Assembly: GCA_003574685.1 (NCBI GenBank)
Contig: QOCQ01000022.1
Location: 42,910 to 106,909 of the forward strand
Length of the DNA stretch: 64,000 nt
Origin: Rhodospirillaceae bacterium SYSU D60007
Lineage (GTDB): Bacteria > Pseudomonadota > Alphaproteobacteria > Reyranellales > Reyranellaceae
Direction of reading: 5' to 3'
The notes beneath the pieces are model-generated. The model was not told the DNA's origin. It ran no database searches and was given only the letters and a program-made list of their open reading frames with translations. This document shows, piece by piece, positions 7,167 through 14,216 of this stretch. Positions within the stretch are counted from its first letter, which is position 1, and each line of letters opens with the position of its first letter. A program made the position numbers and the translations under genes.

Positions 7167-8405
7167 ATGGCTGAGGTCGGGCGAACAGTGAGGCGTGTCG
7201 GCATCTTCGCCGCCACGACGCTGGCGATGGCCGCGTGGCCGGCGCTGGCACAGCAGCCAATCAAGGTAGGGCTGCTCGAAGACGTCTCGGGCGACATTGC
7301 CCTGATGGGCAAGCCGAAGCTCAACGGCTCGCAACTGGCGGCCGAGGAGATCAACAAGGCGGGCGGCATCATGGGCCGCAAGATCGAGCTGCTCCACCTT
7401 GACCCGCAGATGGACAACGCTCGCTACCAGGAGTTCGCGCGGCGACTGCTTCAGCGCGACAAGGTCGATGTGCTGATCGGCGGCATCACCAGCGCCTCGC
7501 GCGAAGCCATACGGCCGATCGTCAACCGGACCGATGTGCCCTACTTTTACACCAACCAGTACGAAGGCGGCGTTTGCGATGCGAGCACCATCAGCATCGG
7601 CGCCGTACCCGAGCAGCAGTTCTCGACTCTCATTCCATGGATGGTCGAGAAGTTCGGCAAGAAGGTCTACACCATTGCCGCCGACTATAATTTCGGCCAG
7701 ATCTCGGCGGAGTGGACCCGCGATCTGATGAAGAAGCTGGGCGGTCAGGTCGTCGGCGAGGAGTTCATCCCGCTGGGCGTGTCGCAGTTCGGCCAGACGA
7801 TCCAGAACATTCAGCGGGCGAATCCCGACTGGATCATGGCGCTGAACGTGGGTGCCTCCCAGGATTCGTTCTTCGAGCAGGCCGCCGCCGCCAAGCTGAC
7901 CATCCCCATGGGCAGCTCCATCAAGGTCATGCTGGGCTTTGAGCACAAGCGCTTCCCGCCGCCGGCCCTGGCGCAGATGCATGCTACGGCGAACTGGTTT
8001 GAGGAGGTCGACACGCCGGCCGCAGCCGATTTCAAGAAGCGGTGGCGGGCGAAGTTCCCGAACGAAGCCTATATCAACGACATGGGCTACAACGCCTATA
8101 CCGCGCTCTACATGTACAAGACGCTGGTCGAGAAGGCGAAGTCGACGAAAAAGGCCGATCTCCGCAAGGTCATTGCGACAGGCGAGGCCTGCATCGATGC
8201 GCCGGAAGGGAAGATCTGCATCGATCCGAAGAGTCAGCACACCTCGCATCACATGCGCCTGATCGGCGTCAACCCGGATCACTCCGTGCGCGTCATCAAG
8301 GATTTCGGCCTGATCAAGCCCTACTGGCTGGGCGAGATCGGCTGCGACCTCACAAAGAAGGACCCGAAGGCGCAGTACACGCCCACCAGCCTGCCAAAGA
8401 AGTAG
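7167..8405 (+). CDS. ABC transporter substrate-binding protein (amide/urea-type)
   Basis: A 412-residue secreted binding protein with a signal peptide (RRVGIFAATTLAMAAWPALA, then QQPIKVG) and a type I periplasmic-binding fold. It is the Urt/Fmd/AmiC kind: LLEDVSGDIALMGKP, GGITSASRE, NQYEGG, GAVPEQQ. It shares TSASR and YEG with the AmiC-like sensor encoded divergently, suggesting a common ligand class. An AGGAGG site precedes the ATG at good spacing. It is the first gene of the importer block. A palindromic repeat, not a simple spacer, separates it from the permease gene. Confidence 0.92.
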   Translation: MAEVGRTVRRVGIFAATTLAMAAWPALAQQPIKVGLLEDVSGDIALMGKPKLNGSQLAAEEINKAGGIMGRKIELLHLDPQMDNARYQEFARRLLQRDKVDVLIGGITSASREAIRPIVNRTDVPYFYTNQYEGGVCDASTISIGAVPEQQFSTLIPWMVEKFGKKVYTIAADYNFGQISAEWTRDLMKKLGGQVVGEEFIPLGVSQFGQTIQNIQRANPDWIMALNVGASQDSFFEQAAAAKLTIPMGSSIKVMLGFEHKRFPPPALAQMHATANWFEEVDTPAAADFKKRWRAKFPNEAYINDMGYNAYTALYMYKTLVEKAKSTKKADLRKVIATGEACIDAPEGKICIDPKSQHTSHHMRLIGVNPDHSVRVIKDFGLIKPYWLGEIGCDLTKKDPKAQYTPTSLPKK

Positions 8406-8429
8406 CGATGCGCGCGCCTTGCTTCAGGG

Positions 8430-8566
8430 ACCTTCTCCCGGAGGGGGAAGGTGGCGCGCAGCGCCGGAAGGGGGAGACCTCAACACGCACGGTGCCAAAG
8501 AGACACTGAACGTGTTGCACTATCCCCCTTCCGCCCTTCGGGCACCTTCCCCCTCCGGGGGAAGGT
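8430..8566. repeat. 137-bp palindromic intergenic repeat doublet, copy 1
   Basis: Two arms in inverted orientation (about 8430-8475 and 8521-8566). Each is built on a self-complementary CCTTC(T/C)CCCGGAGGGGGAAGG core plus a GGAAGGGGGA flank. Between core and flank each arm has its own mini-hairpin: GGCGCGCAGCGCC on the left, GCCCTTCGGGC on the right. The spacer contains CAACACG (8481-8487) and CGTGTTG (8511-8517). The element fills the gap between the binding-protein stop and the permease start. A second copy is at 41708-41831. Confidence 0.88.
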
Positions 8567-8588
8567 AGTTCATGAAATTGCGCACCTC

Positions 8589-9455
8589 ATGTTCGCTGAG
8601 ATCTTTTCGATCCTGTATCAGTTTGCAGATGTCTTTGCGTTCCTCATTCTGGCCGCCGCGGGGCTTGCCATCATTTTCGGGATGATGGGCATCATCAACA
8701 TGGCCCATGGCGAGTTCATTACCTGCGGCATCTACGTTACCGTCATCTGCGTACAGCAGGGGATGCCGCTGCCGCTGGCCCAGGCCATCGGGGCATTGTC
8801 GGCGGGCTTGGTGGGCATCGCGCTCGAGCGCACCATCATCCGGCACCTCTATCATCGCCCGCTCGACTCGATTCTTGCCACCTGGGGGATCAGTCTGATG
8901 GTAACGCAGGGAATGCTGTTGCTGCTGGGGTCGAGCTGGCGCGGCATCGGCACACCACTGGGCAGCTTCCAGGTTGGCGACTACACCTTTTCGACCTATC
9001 GCCTCGTGCTGTTCGGGGCTGCCATCGGTGTGCTCGCAGGGCTGTATCTCGTGTTCATGCGGACGGGTTACGGCATCATGGCGCGGGCGACGATGCAGAA
9101 TGCCGAGATGGCCCAGGCGCTGGGGGTCCGCACGCAGCACATGTATGCCGCCAGCTTCGGGATGGGCGCTGCGCTGGCAGGCCTGTGCGGTGCGCTATAC
9201 GCCCCGACCATGACACTGATTCCCACCATGGGCATCACCTTCATCATTGAGTCGTTCGTCACGGTAGTGGTCGGAGGCGCAAACGTGCTTCTGGGCACGG
9301 CGCCGGCCGGCATTCTGCTGGCAGTCGTCCGCACGGCGCTCAATGCCTGGTACGGCCAGATCGCTGGCCAGATCGGGCTGCTGATCGCCGTCATCGTCGT
9401 CATCCGGCTTCTGCCCGAGGGCGTGTCGGGCTGGCTGTCGCGCCGGGAGCGCTGA
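8589..9455 (+). CDS. Branched-chain/urea-type ABC permease 1 (LivH/UrtB family)
   Basis: A 288-residue integral membrane permease. IIFGMMGIINMAHGEF near residues 29-44 is the hallmark of LivH/UrtB proteins, followed by several hydrophobic segments and VVVGGANVLLGTAPAGI. The ATG at 8589 fits the family N-terminus; an upstream in-frame extension would translate the repeat element. No ribosome-binding site lies within 15 nt: the nearest purine run is the GGGGGAAGG end of the repeat, 23 nt away. Expression may therefore be low relative to the binding protein. Confidence 0.92.
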   Translation: MFAEIFSILYQFADVFAFLILAAAGLAIIFGMMGIINMAHGEFITCGIYVTVICVQQGMPLPLAQAIGALSAGLVGIALERTIIRHLYHRPLDSILATWGISLMVTQGMLLLLGSSWRGIGTPLGSFQVGDYTFSTYRLVLFGAAIGVLAGLYLVFMRTGYGIMARATMQNAEMAQALGVRTQHMYAASFGMGAALAGLCGALYAPTMTLIPTMGITFIIESFVTVVVGGANVLLGTAPAGILLAVVRTALNAWYGQIAGQIGLLIAVIVVIRLLPEGVSGWLSRRER

Positions 9456-9460
9456 GTTGC

Positions 9461-10531
9461 ATGCGAGGCTTCTTCGGATCGCTGAACGGACCGCAGACGC
9501 TGGGGAATGGCCGTAGCTTCTGGACGTGCTTCGCGGCCGCGCTTGTCGTCGCGCTGGTCTATCCGGGCTTCTCCGATCCCTACAGCGTGGGCAATGTGGC
9601 CTATCTGCTGATCTTCACCCTGATGGCGCTCGGGCTCTCGCTGATGTGGGGCTATACGGGCATGTTCTCGTTCGGGCAGACCGCCTTTTTCGGCGTGGCC
9701 GGCTACAGCTATGGCGTCCTTGCGATCAATCTCGATGCCAGCGGCGCAATGACGCTGTTTTGCCTGCTCGGCGCCATCGCGGTTGCGGCCCTGTTTGCGG
9801 CCCTGCTCGGATACTTCCTGATCTGGGGGCGCGTCAGCGGCGTGTTTTTCGGGATCGTCACCTTCGCGACCACGCTGGCGCTGGCGGCGTTCTTCGGCCA
9901 GACCGCTGGACCGGAATGGGCGATCGGCACCGCTCGGTTCAACGGATTCAACGGCATGATCGGCATGCCGCCGCTGATGCTGCCATGGGTCGGCGAGGAA
10001 GACATCGTTCTGGAGGGCAATGCGCTCTACTACTTCGTGCTGGCGCTCGTGCTCGCGATCTATCTCGGGCTGCGCGCGCTGGTGAACAGCCGGTTTGGCA
10101 ATGTCCTCGTCTCGATTCGCGAGGATCCGCTGCGCGCCGAACTGCTCGGCTATGACGTACGAAAGTACCAGCTTGCGTCGTTCGTCATCGGCAGCTCGCT
10201 GGCGGCACTCAGCGGGGTTCTCTACACCGCATGGGGCCAGTTCATTCCCCCCGCGTCGATGGGCCTTCCGGCCGCGGCGATGCCGATCATCTGGGTGGCA
10301 TTCAGCGGCCGGCAGGACCTGACGGCGACTCTGGCGGGCACATTCCTGCTGCTGCTGGCGTTCCAGACGATCACCGTTTACAGCCAGCAATATGCGCTGA
10401 TCCTGATGGGTTTCGTGCTGCTGGTAACTGTGTTGCTCGTTCCAGCGGGATTCATTATCGGCATCGGCCGCCTGCTGGCCGGGTTTGCGGGACGCGACAG
10501 GGCCGGGACCCGGCAGGATGTTCCGGCATGA
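9461..10531 (+). CDS. Branched-chain/urea-type ABC permease 2 (LivM/UrtC family)
   Basis: A 356-residue polytopic membrane protein, partner of the preceding permease. The LivM/UrtC core is visible: LSLMWGYTGMFSFGQTAFFGVAGYSYG, then VSIREDPLRAELLGYDV, the cytoplasmic loop that contacts the ATPase. The start is 5 bp after the first permease stop, and its own stop overlaps the ATPase gene by ATGA. Confidence 0.92.
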   Translation: MRGFFGSLNGPQTLGNGRSFWTCFAAALVVALVYPGFSDPYSVGNVAYLLIFTLMALGLSLMWGYTGMFSFGQTAFFGVAGYSYGVLAINLDASGAMTLFCLLGAIAVAALFAALLGYFLIWGRVSGVFFGIVTFATTLALAAFFGQTAGPEWAIGTARFNGFNGMIGMPPLMLPWVGEEDIVLEGNALYYFVLALVLAIYLGLRALVNSRFGNVLVSIREDPLRAELLGYDVRKYQLASFVIGSSLAALSGVLYTAWGQFIPPASMGLPAAAMPIIWVAFSGRQDLTATLAGTFLLLLAFQTITVYSQQYALILMGFVLLVTVLLVPAGFIIGIGRLLAGFAGRDRAGTRQDVPA

Positions 10532-11250
10532 CGCCGATTTTGCAGACGGAGCGGCTTCACAAGCGCTTCGGCGGGCTGGCGGCCGTCGCCGATGTGAGCA
10601 TCGACATTGCGGCGGGCGAGATACATTGTCTCATCGGGCCGAACGGCGCCGGCAAAAGCACGCTGTTCAGGCTGGTGACGGGAACGTACCCGCCGACGTC
10701 AGGCGAGGTGCTGTTCAAGGGCGAGAATGTCACGCAGCGCAAGCCCTATGAGCGGGTCACCCGCGGCATGAGCATCAAGCTGCAGGTGCCGAGCGTGTTT
10801 CGCGAGCTGCCGGTGAATCAGAACCTCGATATCGCCCTCCAGCGGAAGCTTCCGACTGCCGCCGTTCCCCGCGAAAGGGCGCGCCTGCTGGGATTGCTGC
10901 AGCTCGAGGACGAAGCCCACCGGCCTGCCGGCATCCTGTCCCACGGGCAGCAGCAATGGCTGGAAATCGGCATGGCGCTGGCACTGGAACCCTCGTTGCT
11001 GCTTCTCGACGAACCCACGGCGGGAATGTCGCCCCAGGAAACCGAGCGCACGGGCGAACTGATCAAGCGCCTCAACGCGCAGGGCATGACCGTGCTGGTC
11101 GTGGAGCACGACATGACCTTTGTGCGGCAGATCGCCCTGCGGGTCACCGTGCTTCATCTCGGGCGTGTGTTCGCACAGGGCAACATCGAGCAGGTCATTG
11201 CAGATCCGCGGGTCGAAGAGATTTATCTGGGCAAGGGCCATGTCGGCTGA
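10528..11250 (+). CDS. ABC transporter ATP-binding protein (LivG/UrtD type)
   Basis: A 240-residue ATPase with Walker A GPNGAGKST, signature ILSHGQQQWLEIGM, Walker B LLLLDEP and H-loop VVEHDM. The SHGQQQWLEIGM form of the signature is characteristic of UrtD-like subunits rather than classical LivG, which supports urea or amide as cargo. The ATG overlaps the permease stop (ATGA). The 3' end overlaps the next ATPase by 11 bp. Confidence 0.92.
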   Translation: MTPILQTERLHKRFGGLAAVADVSIDIAAGEIHCLIGPNGAGKSTLFRLVTGTYPPTSGEVLFKGENVTQRKPYERVTRGMSIKLQVPSVFRELPVNQNLDIALQRKLPTAAVPRERARLLGLLQLEDEAHRPAGILSHGQQQWLEIGMALALEPSLLLLDEPTAGMSPQETERTGELIKRLNAQGMTVLVVEHDMTFVRQIALRVTVLHLGRVFAQGNIEQVIADPRVEEIYLGKGHVG

Positions 11251-11953
11251 ACCGGTGCTGGACGTCGTGGGTCTTCACGCCGCCTATGGCAGTACGCCCG
11301 TCCTGCGCGGCATCGACATGCATCTCGGCAAGGGCGAGATCGTGAGCCTCATCGGCCGCAACGGTGTGGGCAAGACCACGACCATGCGCTGCCTGATCGG
11401 CCTGGTGCGGGCCACGGCGGGCCATATCCGTCTTCGCGGCCAGGCCATCACGCATCTGCCGCCGGCTGACCGAGCGCGCCTGGGCATCGGCTATATTCCG
11501 CAGGGCCGCCAGGTATTTCCGCGCATGACCGTCGAGGAAAATCTGCGGGTAAGCCAGCTCGCCGGCGGGAAAAGCGACCCGCAGATGATGGAACGCGTCT
11601 TCGCCTATTTCCCGATCCTGAAAGAGCGGCGCCGGCAGTCGGCCGGCACGCTCAGCGGCGGCGAGCAGCAGCAGCTCGCCATTGGCCGCGCCATGGTCGG
11701 CAACCCCCTGCTGTTGTTGCTTGACGAGCCGTCAGAGGGAATACAGCCGTCCATTGTCCGGATGATTTGCGAAGCACTGAAGTCGATCCGCGACCAGCTT
11801 GGCGTGACGATCCTGTTCGTGGAGCAGAACCTCGATACGATCATGGAGATCAGCGAACGGTGCTATGTTGCGGACAAGGGCACCATCGTGGCCGAGATCG
11901 GCCGGCAGGAGCTGCATACAAGCGAGGCGGTCCGGCGCCATCTGCTTATCTGA
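11240..11953 (+). CDS. ABC transporter ATP-binding protein (LivF/UrtE type)
   Basis: A 237-residue ATPase, second nucleotide-binding subunit of the importer. Walker A GRNGVGKTT, signature LSGGEQQQLAIGRAM, Walker B LLLLDEPSEGIQPSIV. The DEPSEGIQPSI form resembles UrtE. The ATG at 11240 lies inside the previous gene (11-bp overlap), implying coupled translation. It completes a five-component importer: binding protein, two permeases and two ATPases. Confidence 0.92.
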   Translation: MSAEPVLDVVGLHAAYGSTPVLRGIDMHLGKGEIVSLIGRNGVGKTTTMRCLIGLVRATAGHIRLRGQAITHLPPADRARLGIGYIPQGRQVFPRMTVEENLRVSQLAGGKSDPQMMERVFAYFPILKERRRQSAGTLSGGEQQQLAIGRAMVGNPLLLLLDEPSEGIQPSIVRMICEALKSIRDQLGVTILFVEQNLDTIMEISERCYVADKGTIVAEIGRQELHTSEAVRRHLLI

Positions 11954-11986
11954 CCCTGCCGGCTCAGGGTTGAAAGGGAGGAACCC

Positions 11987-12742
11987 ATGGACCTGAAGCT
12001 TGCAGGGATGGCCGCGCTGGTCACCGGCGGCACCAAGGGGATAGGACGCGCGATTGCACGCCAGTTTGCCGGCGAAGGCTGCCATGTCGCCGTCTGCGGC
12101 CGCGACGGCGATGCGGTTCGGGACACGGTCGGGGAGCTGGCGCGCAGCGGTGTCAAGACGCACGGCCAGCCGATTGACGTCGCCGATCCGGCAGCGCTCA
12201 AATTGTGGGTCGAGAGCAGTGCGCGCGCGCTCGGCGGTATCGACATCCTGGTGTGCAATGTCAGCGCCCTTGCGGTCGGCGATACGCCGGAAAGCTGGGA
12301 CAAGTCCTACCGCACCGACATGATGCATACGGTCAACGCCGTATCGGCCGCGCTGCCCTCGCTCGAGAAATCCAAGGCCGGCTCGATCACGATCATTTCG
12401 AGCGTGTCGGGATTCGAGGTCGACTTCGCCGCCGGCTCCTACGGTGCGACGAAGGCTGCCCTGCTCCACTACGCCAAGGGCCTGAGCCGGCAACTGGCAC
12501 CAAAGGGAATCCGCGTCAACGCGGTGTCGCCGGGAAACACCTACTTCGAGGGCGGCATCTGGCAAAATATCGAGAAGACCATGCCTGACCTGTTCAAGAC
12601 GACGCTGTCGGTCAATCCGTCAGGACGCTTCGGCACGGCCGAAGAGGTCGCCTTCGGCGTGGTGATGATCTCAAGCCCGCTGGCCAGCCGCATCTCGGGC
12701 ACGAACCTGGTGATCGACGGGGCACTGACCAGCGCCGTGTAG
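11987..12742 (+). CDS. SDR-family oxidoreductase
   Basis: A 251-residue short-chain dehydrogenase/reductase. Seen: nucleotide-binding TGGTKGIG (13-20), catalytic Ser139 region (IISSVSG), Tyr152-x3-Lys156 (YGATK) and a C-terminal GTNLVIDGALTSAV. The NVSA sequence stands where NNAG is usual. The strong ribosome site AGGGAGGAACCC and the 33-bp gap after the transporter suggest the same operon. It may process the acid or alcohol from amide hydrolysis; substrate unknown. Confidence 0.88.
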   Translation: MDLKLAGMAALVTGGTKGIGRAIARQFAGEGCHVAVCGRDGDAVRDTVGELARSGVKTHGQPIDVADPAALKLWVESSARALGGIDILVCNVSALAVGDTPESWDKSYRTDMMHTVNAVSAALPSLEKSKAGSITIISSVSGFEVDFAAGSYGATKAALLHYAKGLSRQLAPKGIRVNAVSPGNTYFEGGIWQNIEKTMPDLFKTTLSVNPSGRFGTAEEVAFGVVMISSPLASRISGTNLVIDGALTSAV

Positions 12743-12755
12743 CGGCGGCGCCTGC

Positions 12756-13694
12756 GTGCACGTCCTGCTGACCGTCGCCTTTCCCATCTTCGCGCTGGTG
12801 GGCATTGGCTGGATCGCGGGCCGGCGCCGGCTGCTGGGCCCGCACGGAACGGTGGCGCTGAACGGCTTCGTGGGCTGGTTTGCGCTGCCGGCCATGCTCT
12901 TTTCCGCCGTGGCCAACGTCAGCCTGTCGGACGTGTTCAACGGACCATTCGTCGCCGTGTTCGGCGGCAGCATGCTGCTGACCTACGTCGCCGGTATGAT
13001 CGCGGCGCGTCTGGTGTCGCGGGCGCGGCTGGCCCAGATGAGCCTGTTCGGGCTGGCGGCCTCGTTCGGAAATGTCGGGTATATGGGCATTCCCCTGTGC
13101 GTTACCGCCTTCGGCCCGGAGGGTGCGCTGCCGGGTACGCTGGCTGCCATCCTGGGCGCGGCCGTCATGCTCACCTTTGGGCTGATCCTGGTCGAGATCG
13201 ATGTGCAGCATGGCCAGGGCCCGCTTGCCGCGCGCGGCCGCGTGCTGCGCGCCGTGCTGCGCAGCCCGATCGTGCAGGCGGTAACCCTTGGGGCCATCGT
13301 GAGTGCGCTGCAGATCGCGCTGCCCGAGCCAATCATGCGCTTCCTCGACATGCTGGGCGCGGCGGCGGCGCCTTGCGCCCTGTTCGCGATCGGGCTGTTT
13401 CTGTCCGACAAGGGCCTGGGCACGGCGCGCCTCGAAGTGGGTCTCGCGAGCATCGGCAAGGTGCTGCTGCAGCCACTGATCGCGCTGGCGTTGGTGCCCT
13501 TCTTCCTCGATCTCGGCACCATGTGGGGCAAGGCGGCGGTGCTGTGCGCGGCGTTGCCGACGGCGGCCAATGCTTTCGTCGTCGCCAAGGAATACGACAC
13601 CTTTGTCGAAGGCGCGTCGGGGACGATTCTGGTGTCCACTGTCGCGTCAGTCGCGACGGTGTCGGCCCTGCTGGTGCTGCTGCGAGTCGGTTGA
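12756..13694 (+). CDS. AEC-family (auxin efflux carrier-like) transporter
   Basis: A 312-residue inner-membrane protein with about ten hydrophobic segments. FPIFALVGIGWIAGR at the N-terminus, GNVGYMGIPL in the middle and LPTAANAFVVAKEYD near the C-terminus are typical of AEC carriers. These export or exchange organic acids such as malate or malonate. It starts with GTG 13 bp after the SDR stop, with no obvious ribosome site, and may be coupled to it. It could export the carboxylate made by the amidases, which is inference only. Confidence 0.88.
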   Translation: MHVLLTVAFPIFALVGIGWIAGRRRLLGPHGTVALNGFVGWFALPAMLFSAVANVSLSDVFNGPFVAVFGGSMLLTYVAGMIAARLVSRARLAQMSLFGLAASFGNVGYMGIPLCVTAFGPEGALPGTLAAILGAAVMLTFGLILVEIDVQHGQGPLAARGRVLRAVLRSPIVQAVTLGAIVSALQIALPEPIMRFLDMLGAAAAPCALFAIGLFLSDKGLGTARLEVGLASIGKVLLQPLIALALVPFFLDLGTMWGKAAVLCAALPTAANAFVVAKEYDTFVEGASGTILVSTVASVATVSALLVLLRVG

Positions 13695-13790
13695 AAAGGG
13701 GCGGCGCTTTTCACAAAGCGTTTGGTATGGCGCGCGATTGGTGGTCATACTTGCGTGCCACTCGAAGCCGCATTGCCGGAAGGAGGGGGG

Positions 13791-14207
13791 ATGTTCCAGG
13801 AGTTCAAGCAATTTGCAATGAAGGGCAACGTCGTTGATCTCGCCATCGGCGTGATCATCGGCGCGGCTTTCGGCAAGATCGTCGAGTCCCTGGTCGCCGA
13901 CATCATCATGCCGATCATCGGCCTGTTTGGCTCTGTCGACTTCTCCAATCTCTACATCGTGCTGAAGGGAACGGTGCCGGAGGGGGCATCGCTGGCCGAA
14001 GCCAAGAAAGCGGGCGTGGTGCTGGGCTACGGCAATTTCATCACCTTCGCGATCAATTTCCTGATCATCGCCTGGGCGCTGTTCCTTGTGGTCAAGGGCA
14101 TCAACCAGATGCGGCGCAAGGAAGAGGCGGCACCCAGCGCGCCACCGCCACCGCCCACCCGCCAGGAAGAGCTCCTGATTGAGATTCGCGATGCGCTGAG
14201 AAAATAG
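13791..14207 (+). CDS. mscL: Large-conductance mechanosensitive channel
   Basis: A 138-residue MscL, the homopentameric channel that opens on hypo-osmotic shock. The N-terminal amphipathic helix and first membrane helix ([27 protein letters not shown]) and the second ([22 protein letters not shown]) are clear. A Pro-rich linker and a charged C-terminal helix ([13 protein letters not shown]) follow. The ATG at 13791 sits directly after AGGAGGGGGG. Confidence 0.96.
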   Translation: MFQEFKQFAMKGNVVDLAIGVIIGAAFGKIVESLVADIIMPIIGLFGSVDFSNLYIVLKGTVPEGASLAEAKKAGVVLGYGNFITFAINFLIIAWALFLVVKGINQMRRKEEAAPSAPPPPPTRQEELLIEIRDALRK

Positions 14208-14216
14208 CTGCCAGTT

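Noticed and set aside
8451..8588. N-terminal extension of the first permease translated through the repeat
   Set aside because: The extension would encode repeat DNA and has no membrane or signal character; the ATG at 8589 gives the normal family N-terminus.
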